A DNA stretch of 64,000 nt from Guadua angustifolia (GCA_036346375.1 CM070500.1:73412525-73476524); one strand, 5' to 3'. Numbered from the stretch's first letter, positions 20,880 through 31,633 are shown. The notes: generated by a model from the sequence alone, not told the origin. Numbers and translations: made by a program.

Positions 20880-21310
20880 AAGCGCGCCGTGCCTTCCCCA
20901 CAGGCGTTATTCTTTGATGGGTCTTCGGTTTGGAAAGCGCGAAATTTGAGTTATCTGGTCTCCCCGACCGGTGACACCCTCCGATGATGTGGTAGCCCTC
21001 GAATTCAAGGCCACCAACAATATTTTAAGTATGAAGGTCTCTTGGCGAGTGCGCGTAAACCCATTGGGCATTAGGCGTCTCAAGTCAAGGAGATTCCCTC
21101 TTGGTCATTAATCAAGCTCGGAAGGAGTTCAATGTTCCGACCCCACCATGGCGGCGTACTGGCGGAGGTCAGAAGAATGGGCGTCGTTTTGAAGGTTTGG
21201 GGTATATTCATATCCTCGGCGTGACAATCACCTTGCGGACGGGCTGTCGGCTTGCATCCTCAAGGGCTCTGTTCGGTCGGGGTCTTGAGGAAAGACTACT
21301 GCGGCCGTCC
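20880..21310 (+). pseudogene. Nested Tat element second RNase H remnant
   Basis: FFDGSSV near 20910 carries the first metal-binding Asp, an AATNN-like block with EGL lies near 21010, and text encoding GDSLLVINQA lies near 21090-21120. These are the motifs of the archaeal-type RNase H of Tat elements, split over three frames. Confidence 0.6.
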
Positions 21311-21599
21311 ATCATGACCCACAATTCGGTGGGGATGATGGTGTCATTGTCATGACCCACGGTCGAGTGGGGGCGGCGGCAAAGTTGTCATGACCTCGGC
21401 TCGGTGGGGAAAGCGATGCGTATCCGGCCTCAATCCGGGGAGGAAAAGCGGTAGCGCCTCGACCCGGTCAGGGAGGAAAAACCGGTCTTCTTGAAAGCGA
21501 CACCGAAACTTCGGCAGTGGTGCCAGGCGAGCAGTGGTCGCCACCCTTGGCGGGAAGATCGATGGATGGACCCTATCACGGCCTTCTGCGTGACCAAGT

Positions 21600-22430
21600 A
21601 ATCCCGACGATGATGCCTCGGTGAGAAGATTGCACGAAGGCCAAGTGCTATACTCGGTAGGTGGGGACCTATATCGCCAGAGCGAAATGGAGTTCTCTTG
21701 AAGTGCATCACTCGGGAAGAGGGGCGACACCGCTCTCGATATCCATGGGCGTGTCACGGGAGCCATATGTCGTGGGACTCTAGTCGGCAAGGCGTTTCGC
21801 CAAGATTTTATTGGCCTCTAGCCCTCCGGGGCGCTTCTGTATTGGTGAGGGCGTCTGGCTTGTCGGTTCTTCGCCGAGCAAACCCACCGACCGGCCCAAG
21901 CTCTGCAAACCATCCCGCTATCTTGGCGTTCGCGATGCAGAAATTGGATATCTGGGTCGTTCACGCGAACCCGAGGGCTTCACCCACCTCTTCGCCGCCA
22001 TCGACAAGTTCACCAAGTGGGTTCGAAGCGGCGATCTTGAACCATCACGGCCATGCCATTGATTAAGTTCATCTTGGGATTTTCACCGCTTTGGAGTCGC
22101 CAACCGCATCATCACCGACAACGGCACCAGGTTTACCGGTAGCGGCTTTTACGGAGTTACGTAAGAAATGGGCACCAAGGTATGTTTAACCGGTGGCCCA
22201 TCCATGAGCAATGGTCGGTACCACGCCACCCGGGTCTCTGAGAGAACATGGCGGTGGGTGACTGGTCTTCTTGAAATTGACGCATCTTGGGTTACATAAA
22301 ATTTGTCTCCCGGTGGGAGGGCCCTTCAAGGTGGTCTCGATATCTCGGCAAAGCGATTAGCCAACGAGGGCGGCGAGAGTCGAACTCCTACAACATCGAG
22401 CTGCTCGGAAGTTCTACCCTTAAGGAATTG
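21600..22430 (+). pseudogene. Nested Tat element integrase remnant
   Basis: Core blocks found out of frame with each other: LDILGPF-like text near 21940, FAAIDKFTKWV near 21992, RIITDNGTRFTG near 22106, and a region with a catalytic Glu near 22230. A C-terminal stretch ends near 22430. Confidence 0.6.
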
Positions 22431-24366
22431 TAAGTACCAATGGTTTGCTCGGCCGACCTCGGTCGTCCCTCTCTGGTAGTCGTGTTGTGCAGCGTCGATA
22501 AAATTTGTTGCGAAAAACTCTTTGCTTCGCCATTATTATTCCTCTTCGATTGTGCCTTGAGTGGCGAATATGCGCATGAATATCGCTGGTTCGTCGTTTG
22601 CTAATTCCTTTGTGGAGTCCATAGCGATCCTCGGCCTTTGTGTATACTTAGCTCGAGCGGTGAAAGCGAGCTAGATGCAGTGCTTTCGAATGCTCACTTA
22701 CGCCGCCTCGGGTTAGCTCCTGGCACCGTTGGTCGTCACCATGGCCGTCGACCTAATGCCACCCCAGAAACTTCGCAGCTGAGCACATGGCGCCCGGATC
22801 GAATTCTTGGTATTTCACAAGGACTTAGGATCCAAGCAGGCGAGCCAGGACACTTCATCTTTGGGGCTTAGAATGTTTTAAAAGCTTACCTTGCGTATAC
22901 CTCTCCGGATGCCTACTCACCTTCTCAGTGGCCGTGCATGCAGCGCGAGGTAAGCATAATGATCTTGGCTTACTTCCTCGAAAGGCCTGCGTCTTATTTG
23001 ATGGCTTGATGGCTTGAAATTGCTGCCCGATGCCGCCTGCTCATCGCCAGCGCTTTCGTCGTCTTCGCCCGTGGTTTCTTGATGTCGGCTTCGAAAGGCT
23101 GAGTCGCCCGATGGCTTGAAATTTCGCCTTGATGCCATTGCTCGCCAGCCTTCCGTCGTCTTTCGCCAGGTAGCGTCAAGTCGCTCATCATGACATCTGA
23201 AGTAAGATAAGCGCTTTATCTGCGTTCTATGGCCATTTCCTTGCGATCATATCTGAGATAGGTCAAGATGCGGCGTGGTTATCGCAAATGTTGAAACCAG
23301 CGGCTCCTCATGATAAGAAGATGTGCTAAGTGTTAACGTCCGTGAGACCAAGTCATCGGGTGTCGATTAGACCACGGCACTCCTACACGGCTCAGCGCCT
23401 CGGGTTGGCTCCTGAAGCACCGTGGTCGTCTCGTTGAGTGTTTACGGCCTAAAACACTTCCGAGAACTTGTTGTTTACGCGTTCTGCAGTAGCATATTTT
23501 AGCGATCATCGGGGTATAAGTTAGGAAGGTTGAAACTGCGATAATCTCGCGCGAAACTTCGGCGCTAAGGCCTTCTTTGTGTCTTGCGTTCCTTGTTCGA
23601 TTTAAGGACATTTTTCACCTACATTTTATGTGGTCGCATAATCTATGCTCGCGATCACAATGGGCACATGAAATCACTTGGCAGACTTAAACGCTACCCT
23701 AAATTAGGTGTTTCTAAAAAGCGTCTTAGCTAAGTCGAATGACTACCGTCTAACAAGCAAATGTGGTGAATTCAAGCATGCAAAAATGAGCAAGCGCATG
23801 AATAACGATTAAACATCTAACATTCATCCAAAAAGTTGTCCAAGGTTTTTACGGGCCTTGAGTTCATCAACAAAAGCAACAAAAATTGAGAAAAGGCGGA
23901 AGAAGGCCCGCCATCATGGCCAGTGTGCGGCCACGATCTCGTCGGAGAGGCACACAGCGTGGCGATCCCCAGGACGGATATCGAAAGGTGCCTTCGGCGC
24001 GACCATCCCATCCGCCTTCTGGCGGCGTCAACGATGAAATTTGGAATGGAGTTCACCATGGTGGCTCGAAGAAGACAAAGAGCTTTGGGAAAAAGAGGCG
24101 AAGGAACAAGAAAGCAAAGTCTTAAGAAAATGCGAAGCGTGAACAGCTCAATCTGGATGCATCTATATATCGTACCCTACATCGGCCAGTTCACGAAGGA
24201 CAAAGTTATCGCCGTTTGGTCCCAAGGAAAACCGCGAGATCTGTGCGAGGGACCGGCGGTCGTATCCTCATAGTGGTGGCCACCCAAAGCGCACTAAGCA
24301 TTGAAGTGCATTAAGTGAAGGTTCTAAAAAAGTCGTGAGCTGCGCTCTAGGGCGGGCAGGGAATCT
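22431..24366. other. Long untranslated tail of the nested Tat element
   Basis: About 1.9 kb between pol and the 3' LTR. No coherent protein is visible; short ORFs (such as 23886-24125) have no recognised motif. A purine-rich run (GGGCGGGCAGGGA, 24350-24362) just before the LTR is the likely polypurine tract. Confidence 0.5.
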
Positions 24367-25396
24367 TGTCGGTATTATCGCTAGGATACCCTCTCCGCAT
24401 AAAGTGCGGTCCACGTGTGGCCGGGCCGCCGGCGAGCGATCGCGACCGCCGGCCGGCGTCGGTCCGTGGCGCCGGCGGCGGTGGCGAAACACGCCTGCTT
24501 TCGCGGCGCCCCCGCGTGGCGGCCGGGCCATCGGCGAGCGATCGGCCACGCCGGCGGCGTCGGTCACGTGGCGCCCGCGAGCGGTGGCGAAACACGCCAC
24601 TTTCGCCGGCGCCAAATTTCACGTGGCGGCGGAACCGCCGGCGGCGATCACGGCCGCCGCCAGCGTCGGTCCACGTGGCGCCCGGCAGCAGTGGCGAAAC
24701 ACGCCTGCTGCCCGGCGCCCGATCCCGTGGCGGGTGGCGGCGATTGGCGAGGCCTACTGCTCGCCCGCCGCAAAAAGGCAGAAAGGTGGCGCCACGGTGG
24801 CCGCCTCGAAAGCTCCTTCCGCCGCCGTCTGCGTGTCGAGCAGCGAGCACGCCATAGCGAGCTTATCGATTCAAGGTTTACGCAACAAGCCCATTCCTCG
24901 ACGCCTCTCACCTACTGTCACAAAGGGTCCCATCCGTGAACCGGCAAGAAACGCAGCGTAGGCATTTAATGAGGTGGAGGAGCAGGACAACACGAGAGGA
25001 AGCATTAAATGTATTTAGATCGGCATGATGACCCTCCTTGTACCTACCGGTTGCTTTGGCCTATATAAGGGCCCTCGGGTGCATGGGGAAGGGGATCGGA
25101 TCTAGATCGGTCGACCAAGCAATACTAGAAAAAGCTAGCGGATCGCTTGTAACTCGAGAACTTCTGTCTTGGTTCGATACACCCCATAAGAAATTTAGCG
25201 GGGCGTAAGGTTATTACCCTTCTCACAAGGGGCCTGAACACAGGTAAAAATCACTTGTTCTTCCTAGTTAAGTAGGCGCCAAGCCCTCATGAGGAGTCCT
25301 CTAGGGTTTTCCCCTCGATTAGCCGACCACGAAGGCGCCCTCCCTAGAACAAAACCGGTCAGTAGATCACGGGCTGTGCAGTGGAATCTGCCGACA
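24367..25396 (+). repeat. 3' LTR of the nested Tat element (1030 bp)
   Basis: Starts TGTCGGTATT and ends GCCGACA, followed by the TSD cctag. It has about three of the ~102-base GC-rich units (near 24461, 24562, 24668), a TATA box at 25062-25069 and the same U5 as the 5' LTR with scattered one-base gaps. Confidence 0.9.
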
Positions 25397-25397
25397 C

Positions 25398-27023
25398 CTA
25401 GAAATTGGCAACTCCGGATGTGCTTTTTCTATCCACTTTACAACCCGCATAATCCGAGTCCGAATATCCAATTAAATCAAATTTTGCACCTTTAGGATAC
25501 CATAACCTTATATTTGAGGAATGTTTCAAATATCTTAGAATTCTCTTTACGGCAACTAAATGGCATTCTTTTGGAGAGGCTTGAAAACGAGCACACATGC
25601 AAACACTAAACATTATGTCGGGCCTAGATGCGGTAAGATAAAGCAAACTACCAATCATAGATCTATAAAGCTTTAAATCTACCGGTTTACCTCCCTCGTT
25701 TAAGTCGAGATGCCCGTTTGATGCCATTGGAGTCTTGATTGGCTTTGCGTCTTCCATGTCAAATCTCTTGAGAAGATCCTTCGTGTACTTGGTTTGACTC
25801 ACGAACGTTCCATTCTTGAGTTGCTTGATTTGAAGTCCAAGGAAGAAGCTTAATTCTCCGATCATAGACATCTCAAATTCCCTAGACATCATATCACCAA
25901 ATTCTTTGCAAAAATCTTCGTTAGTAGAATCAAAAATGATATCATCAACATATATTTGACATATAAAGTAATCTTCATCAATTATTTTTGTAAAGAGTGT
26001 AGTATCAACCTTCCCAATTTTGAAGCCTTTAGATATTAGAAAATCTCTAAGTCGCTCATACCACGCCCGAGGAGCTTGCTTAAGACCGTATAGCGCCTTA
26101 GAGAGTTTGTAAACATGATTAGGATATGTGGAATTTTCAAAACCGGGAGGTTGTTCTACAAATACCAATTCGGATATTTGTCCATTTAAGAATGCACTCT
26201 TTACATCCATTTGAAATAGTTTAATATCAAAACTAGATGCGAATGCAAGCAAGATCCTAATAGCCTCTAATCTAGCTACGGGTGCAAAAGTTTCACCGAA
26301 ATCTAATCCTTCGACTTGAGTGAAACCTTGCGCCACTAATCTAGCTTTATTTCTTACTACAATGCCATTCTCATCTTGTTTATTCCGAAAGACCCATTTT
26401 GTGCCGGTTACATTATATTCTTTAGGTCTTTCAACTAGAGTCCAAACATCATTACGAGCAAAATTGTTTAATTCTTCATGCATGGCATTTACCCAATCCG
26501 GATCAACTAGTGCTTCATCTATATGAGTAGGTTCAAATGAAGATACAAATGAATAATGCTCACAAAAAGAAGCGACACGGGATCGAGTTTGAACACCCTT
26601 ACTCACGTCACCCAATATTTGATCTATTGGATGATCTTTGGAGAGGCCATGATGAATCCTTTGAGGCAACGGTGGAATTTGTTGCTCATCATTCTTGTCA
26701 TCTTCATCATTTGTTCGAGTTTGACTCGGTGTTGCGGAAGTTGAAGGCTCGGCTTGAGTGGATGAGGGTTGATCGTGCTTATCAACTTCCGGCTTCACAT
26801 CTCCAAGTGTCATATTCTTCATAGCTTCTCTTAAGCCTTCTTCACCTACATCATCCAAGTTTTCTTGCTCTTCTTGAGAGCCATTAGTCTCATCGAATTC
26901 AACATCACATGTTTCTTCAACAAAACCTTTATTTTTATTAAAAACTTCGATAAGCTTTACTATTAGAAGAATAACCAAGCAAGCCTTCATCATAGCGACT
27001 TTGAAATTTAGAGAGTCGAACAC
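25398..27023 (-). CDS. Sirevirus reverse transcriptase and start of RNase H
   Basis: A 541-residue open frame. After a Glu/Asp-rich, Ser/Thr-rich spacer, the Copia-type RT begins near WVNAMHEELNN (26480), contains LDFGETFAPVARL, YGLKQAPRAWY and the catalytic IYVDDIIF (near 25945), and runs on to the RNase H motif YSDSDYAGCKVDRKSTSG. The frame ends at 25398 because the nested Tat element interrupts RNase H; the rest is at 15623-16019. RT would copy element RNA to DNA in the particle. No other break is seen, so this part looks young. Confidence 0.9.
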   Translation of the reverse strand: MFDSLNFKVAMMKACLVILLIVKLIEVFNKNKGFVEETCDVEFDETNGSQEEQENLDDVGEEGLREAMKNMTLGDVKPEVDKHDQPSSTQAEPSTSATPSQTRTNDEDDKNDEQQIPPLPQRIHHGLSKDHPIDQILGDVSKGVQTRSRVASFCEHYSFVSSFEPTHIDEALVDPDWVNAMHEELNNFARNDVWTLVERPKEYNVTGTKWVFRNKQDENGIVVRNKARLVAQGFTQVEGLDFGETFAPVARLEAIRILLAFASSFDIKLFQMDVKSAFLNGQISELVFVEQPPGFENSTYPNHVYKLSKALYGLKQAPRAWYERLRDFLISKGFKIGKVDTTLFTKIIDEDYFICQIYVDDIIFDSTNEDFCKEFGDMMSREFEMSMIGELSFFLGLQIKQLKNGTFVSQTKYTKDLLKRFDMEDAKPIKTPMASNGHLDLNEGGKPVDLKLYRSMIGSLLYLTASRPDIMFSVCMCARFQASPKECHLVAVKRILRYLKHSSNIRLWYPKGAKFDLIGYSDSDYAGCKVDRKSTSGVANF

Positions 27024-27582
27024 CCTTTTTCAAAATATAACATTTGCAACCAAAGACTCGAAAATAGGAAATGTTCGGCCTTCTTCCAACAAGAAGCTCA
27101 TAAGAGGTCTTTTTCAAAAGACGATGCAAGTAAAGCCTATTTGTTGCATGGCAAGCGGTATTGATGGCTTCCGCCCAAAAACTATCGGAAGTGCCATATT
27201 CATCTAGCATTGTTCTTGCCATTTCAATTAATGTCCGATTTTTCTGTTCTATAACTCCATTTTGCTCCGGAGTGTAGGTCGCGGAAAGCTCGTGCTTTAT
27301 TCCAAGTCCATCACAATAATCTTCAATTCTTGTATTCTTGAACTCGGAACCGTTATCACTACGGATTTTCTTTATTTTAAAATTAAATTCATTTTGAGCC
27401 CTTTTTGCAAACTTTTTGAAAATACCGGAGGTTTCGGATTTGTCATCTAAGAAGAATACCCATGTATATCTAGAATAATCATCAACAACAACTAAGCAAT
27501 AAGAATTACCTCCAATGCTCTTATAGGTTGTCGGGCCAAACAAATCCATATGTAAGAGCTCTAATGGTCTAGATGTAGACAT
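26938..27582 (-). CDS. Sirevirus integrase core
   Basis: Copia-type integrase with the catalytic residues visible: Asp in MDLFGPTTY (near 27550), Asp in RSDNGSEF (near 27360) and Glu in NGVIEQKNRTL (near 27260). It continues to a C-terminal domain with VFGCKCY. It is in a different frame from the preceding protease/zinc region and from the following RT frame; the first change maps to an A-run near 27585, the second near 27000. Confidence 0.85.
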   Translation of the reverse strand: MSTSRPLELLHMDLFGPTTYKSIGGNSYCLVVVDDYSRYTWVFFLDDKSETSGIFKKFAKRAQNEFNFKIKKIRSDNGSEFKNTRIEDYCDGLGIKHELSATYTPEQNGVIEQKNRTLIEMARTMLDEYGTSDSFWAEAINTACHATNRLYLHRLLKKTSYELLVGRRPNISYFRVFGCKCYILKKGVRLSKFQSRYDEGLLGYSSNSKAYRSF

Positions 27583-28182
27583 GATACTTTTTGAGGATGA
27601 GAACTAGCGACTTGTTTACCGAAGCGACAAGCACTACAAAGTCGATTTTTCTCAAACTTCACATCTTTCAAGCCCACAACTAAATCATTCTTAAATAGCT
27701 TTTTAAGTTGAATCATCCCAACATGAGCTAGTCTTCTATGCCACAACCATCCCAAAGAGGTTTTTGCCATTAAGCATGTTTGAAGACATGAGTCATTTGA
27801 GGTGAAATCAACTAAATATAAATTTCCAAATCTAAATCCTTTAAATACTAGCGAATTATCATTTTCTTTAGTAATAACAACACCACTCTTGGAGAAAGTG
27901 CAAACAAGATCAAGATCACAAATTTGAGCAACGGATAGCAAGTTAAAATTTAAAGTTTCAACTAAAGATACATTAGAAATGGAAAGGTCGTTTGATATGG
28001 CAATTTTACCTAAGCCCAATACCTTTCCTTCGCTATTATCTCCAAATGTGATCTTGTCATGTTGTCCATTTCCCGAATCAAAGGTGGTGAACATTTTTCG
28101 GTCGCCGGTCATGTGTTGAGTACATCCGCTATCCAACACCCAATGCCGTCCACCGGTCTTGTAGTTTACCTACAAGAGAAAA
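27561..28182 (-). CDS. Sirevirus protease and GAG-pre-integrase domain
   Basis: LDSGCTQHM near 28130 is the aspartic protease active site (DSG type, common in Copia). Downstream, WHRRLAHVGM and CSACRFGKQ (27740-27620) form the His-His-Cys-Cys zinc-binding GAG-pre-integrase domain. The frame runs off at 27561; an A-run near 27585 seems to lack one A. The pol frame begins right after the gag stop in another frame, so pol would need recoding, splicing or a repair of this boundary. Confidence 0.85.
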
Positions 28183-30108
28183 TCAAATCATTTTAGGTAC
28201 CCAAATTTGTTTGGGTCCTTGGAGTTTAGTAACCAAGGTTTTGGGAACCCAAACGGCTTTCTTTCTTTGGCCAATTATTGGGGTCCCAACAAATTTTGCA
28301 AAAAATTTACCATTTCTATCTTTCTTGAGTACATAGCAAGAGTCATGAACATTATTCTTAGATGCTCTACTCAACGTACAATCAATATCTAAATGTCCTA
28401 CATCATGACATTTATAACAAAATTTACCATTTGATTTCACAAAGCGCGGAGCCTTGTTACTTATTTTCTTATTCTTTTTAGGCACATATCCTAGCCCTTC
28501 TTTATTATATGAACATCTTTGACTACTTAAAATTTTGTTTAATGTGTCCTTACCCTTAAAGCATCTATCTAAGCTTTTATTGAGTTTACTCACTTGTTCT
28601 TTAAGCTCATTATTTTCGACAATTAAATTTTCATTACATGAGTTTGCACTATAACATGATAAATCAACTAAATCATCACATGAAGTAGATATGCTTGATT
28701 TTTCTATATGAAGTGAGCTATTTTCTAATCTAGGCAAATCATCCATAATATTACATTTGATACCAATATCATTTGTGGATTTTGAAATATTCTTGGCAAG
28801 GAGAATTTCATGAGCTTCCTTTAGCTCCTCATAAGAATTTTTGAGAGAGAGAAATTCTTTTCTCAAGACCTTAGACTTTGATTTCTCTTTGCCAAGATAT
28901 TCATTTAATTCCTCAAGCATATCCATTAATTCATCATATGACGGTTCATCATTTTCATTAGAAGTTACCTTAGTTTCTCCTCTAGCCATAAGGCATAAAG
29001 GAGTGACGAAAGGAGATGAAGCCTCTTTGATGGCGACACCGGCAAGACCCTTCTTTTTTGAAGGAGTCTCTTCTTCGGATGAGTCGGAGTCCGAATACTC
29101 TTCTTCGGAATCCCACTCTCCAATATGAGCTTCACCCTTGCCATCCTTTTGGAATTTCTTAAAGAGCTTCTTCTTGCCTTGATAGAACTTCTTCTTCTTC
29201 TTGGGTGATTTATCCTTGTCATCATTCTTCTTAGGACAATGTGAGGCGATGTGTCCCTTTTCATCACACTCATAACACCGGATATTTGCATACCGGTTAG
29301 TGTTAGAATTTTGTCCTTTCTTGTACCTTTGCGGACCGCTAAAGCTCGATCGCCTTCTCATAAATCTCTTCATCCTTCTCACAAGGAGTGTCATTTCCTC
29401 CTCGGTGTCCTCATCTTCGGAGTCCTCATCACTTGACTCCGCCTTCGCCTTGAAGGCGATGTTTTTCTTCTTTGATGAGCTTTGTTCTAACAATTCTTCC
29501 TTGTCTTTCTTGTATAACTCATTTGTGATGAGATTGCCAAGGAGTCCGGTAGGTGTCATTCTTGGTAACTCCGGAGAGTTGAGAAACAATGTCACCAAAG
29601 TCTCGTACTTCTCGGGAAGAGCCCTAAGCATTTTCCTGACAACATCAACATCACTCAAGGTCGTACCAAGACCCTTGAGTTCATTAACAATATTTTTTAA
29701 TCTAGAATACATTTCATTTATATTCTCATGAGGTAGCATAATGAAGCTTTCATATTTTACTCTAAGCATGTGCAATTTTGCTTCCTTAACAATGGATGTA
29801 CCCTCATGAATTTCCGACAATGTATTCCAAATTTCATGTGCGGTTTCTAAATTACTTATACGATTAAATTCATCCGCATTTAGGGCACCAAAAATAGCAT
29901 TCATTGCTTGTGCATTAAGATGAACAAATCTTTCATTTTGTTCTTGGTTAAAAGCGGCACCGATGGTCACAACATAACCCTCATTAACAATTCTCCATAT
30001 GTTGGGACTCATAGCTTTGAGGTAAACCGTCATACGAATTTTCCAATAAGAGTAATTTGTACCATCAAAGAAGGGAGCTTTTTCAATTGACATCCCCTCG
30101 TTAGCCAT
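28183..30108 (-). CDS. Sirevirus Gag
   Basis: ATG at 30108-30106, 41 bases inside the PBS, chosen because the upstream frame runs into PBS and LTR. The 641-residue product has the Copia Gag N-terminal region (FFDGTNYSYWKIRM near residue 13), the UBN2-type capsid region, and a CCHC knuckle (CYECDEKGHIASHC, about residue 277). A Lys- then Glu-rich stretch, a coiled coil (about residues 380-430) and a second knuckle (CYKCHDVGHLDIDC, about residue 563) follow. The extended C-terminus is characteristic of Sireviruses. It would form the cytoplasmic particle and bind RNA. The frame is uninterrupted. Confidence 0.9.
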   Translation of the reverse strand: MANEGMSIEKAPFFDGTNYSYWKIRMTVYLKAMSPNIWRIVNEGYVVTIGAAFNQEQNERFVHLNAQAMNAIFGALNADEFNRISNLETAHEIWNTLSEIHEGTSIVKEAKLHMLRVKYESFIMLPHENINEMYSRLKNIVNELKGLGTTLSDVDVVRKMLRALPEKYETLVTLFLNSPELPRMTPTGLLGNLITNELYKKDKEELLEQSSSKKKNIAFKAKAESSDEDSEDEDTEEEMTLLVRRMKRFMRRRSSFSGPQRYKKGQNSNTNRYANIRCYECDEKGHIASHCPKKNDDKDKSPKKKKKFYQGKKKLFKKFQKDGKGEAHIGEWDSEEEYSDSDSSEEETPSKKKGLAGVAIKEASSPFVTPLCLMARGETKVTSNENDEPSYDELMDMLEELNEYLGKEKSKSKVLRKEFLSLKNSYEELKEAHEILLAKNISKSTNDIGIKCNIMDDLPRLENSSLHIEKSSISTSCDDLVDLSCYSANSCNENLIVENNELKEQVSKLNKSLDRCFKGKDTLNKILSSQRCSYNKEGLGYVPKKNKKISNKAPRFVKSNGKFCYKCHDVGHLDIDCTLSRASKNNVHDSCYVLKKDRNGKFFAKFVGTPIIGQRKKAVWVPKTLVTKLQGPKQIWVPKMI

Positions 30109-30148
30109 CCTTGCTCTCAAGGCGGTAAAACCGAAAAAGAGAGACCAA

Positions 30149-30160
30149 GCTCTGATACCA
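30149..30160 (-). other. Primer binding site for initiator tRNA-Met
   Basis: On the minus strand TGGTATCAGAGC begins two bases after the LTR end; it is complementary to the 3' end of initiator methionine tRNA and is the usual Copia PBS. It would prime minus-strand DNA synthesis. Confidence 0.85.
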
Positions 30161-30162
30161 CT

Positions 30163-31633
30163 TGTAAGATCGAGGATGAGCCTAGAGGGGGGTGAATAGG
30201 CTTTTCTAAATTTTCTAATACTAAAATTCAAGTTTAATGATTTCTAAGAACTAGTGACAATTTTGGCAAATGTACCACTTAACAATTCTAGTGATCACAA
30301 ATGATATCCTTACGCAAGTATATCAAAACTAAGCAAGTAGCACAAGAGAATCAAATTACTAGAATTGCACAAGAGTAAAATCAAGCAAACCACAAATGAT
30401 GGACAAGAGAATTTATCCCGTGGTCTCGGAGACTTGCCGGTCTCCCCTACTCCACGTTGAGGTGACTTGAACTCTTTCAAGCCGGCTCCACTTGCTTGAG
30501 CCTTCCCCGATCACTATTGATAGCTCTTCCCCGCTCCGGGTAGGCGAGCTTCGTGCCTTCACAACCGCCCGGGTCTTCACACAATCTTCTTTGTGAAGAT
30601 CACCGAAGCCTCACGCCTCCAAGCCGTCTAGGAGGCGGCAACCTCTAAGAGTAACAAACTTGGCGTGGGCTTGAACTCAAGAGTGCAATCAATATGGCTC
30701 ACTAATGCAATGCACTCGATTTTCCTCTCCAAGAACTCAAGAATCAAGAATTGAATGTTCTAATGGATGGAGAGAGTTACTAGGGCTTAAAATGTATTCA
30801 ATGGAGTCACCAACTGTGCCCTAGCAGCGTGAGGGGTATTTATAACCCCAACCACTCAAACTAGCCGTTATTTTCTTTTCTTTGCGATTTTGCGCCATGG
30901 CGGTACTACAGCCCTCTGGGCGGTAGTCTGCACCAGTTCAACGACTATCTTGGCGCATTTATTACACTAACACGTGGCCGTTCGTGCGAAGACTTTATGG
31001 TAGGTACTATCAGCCCTTGAGGTGTGATAGTACCGCTTTCTGACCGACAGGAAAAGAGATTGCTCGGAATAAAGCTACCGCCAACTAAGGTGCGGTAGTC
31101 TGATTCATGATACTACCGCTTAAACCGAGCAGTAGTCTGGCTACATGCGACTCGAAGGAGGCGTTACGCCATAAAGCTACTGGCCAGTAGAAATCTTGGT
31201 AATCAAGCATTTACATACTACCTCCCTATCACCTAGCATAGTCTTGAAGCCCTTGAAGGAAATTTCGAATTGATTTTTCTCTTGATCTCACGAGTATGCA
31301 ACTAGACTATTGAGCCATTATTGATGCACTTTTAAACTTCAAGACCCAAATCAAGTCCTCTTAATAGTGCGGCTACTATCCTAACAATTCGATCTTTACT
31401 TCCAACTCCAAGATCGGTAAAATATCTAAACAAAATCTCTAAAGTTTTATACCTTCATTTCTTTTGCTCCTTTTGCGCGTACTCCTTCCATTTTGAACTT
31501 GTGATACTTCAACGTCAATAGAAAAGTAGATTTTCCTGTTTTCAACTTACTCACGCAAACATCGTTAGTCTTTTAACCTTGATTGTCATTAATTACCAAA
31601 ACCTTAACTCACATGGCGGCCTAGATGCTTTCA
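30163..31633 (-). repeat. Right (5') LTR of the Sirevirus-like element
   Basis: From TGTAAGATCG at 30163 to GCTTTCA at 31633, then TSD tttct. The TATA box (minus strand) is at 30837-30844. It matches the left LTR closely apart from the palindrome block (30890-31250), where copies read GTAGTCTG instead of GTAGTACCG. Confidence 0.9.

Larger units (their letters stand above)
16025..25396 (+). mobile_element. Nested Ty3/Gypsy Tat-lineage element with TSD cctag
   Basis: Inserted in the Sirevirus RNase H. It begins TGTCAGCG at 16025 and ends GCCGACA at 25396, flanked on both sides by cctag. LTRs are 16025-17159 and 24367-25396. Inside, in plus orientation, are traces of gag, protease, RT, RNase H, archaeal-type RNase H and integrase. 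No reading frame survives for more than short stretches because of dense single-base insertions and deletions. The dual RNase H and LTR form place it in the Tat lineage, but its LTR differs from that at 1-401. Confidence 0.9.
10500..31633 (-). mobile_element. Sirevirus-like Ty1/Copia retrotransposon, split by a nested element
   Basis: Minus-strand Copia element: LTRs at 10500-11981 and 30163-31633, iMet-type PBS next to the right LTR, gag, PR, IN, RT, RNase H (the Copia order), then an extra ORF, a purine tract and the left LTR region. The 5-base flank tttct occurs at 10495-10499 and 31634-31638. Sirevirus features are the long Gag with extra coiled coil and two zinc knuckles, repeated GGGGGAG purine tracts after pol, a palindromic array in U3 and an ORF in env position. 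Without the 9.4 kb nested insertion its length would be about 11.8 kb. The body is well preserved: gag is open, RT is open until the nested insertion, and there is one A-tract frameshift before IN. Confidence 0.85.

Noticed and set aside
24335..24961. 208-codon plus-strand frame and its antisense partners
   Set aside because: These fall in the 3' LTR repeat array and mirror the frames in the 5' LTR.
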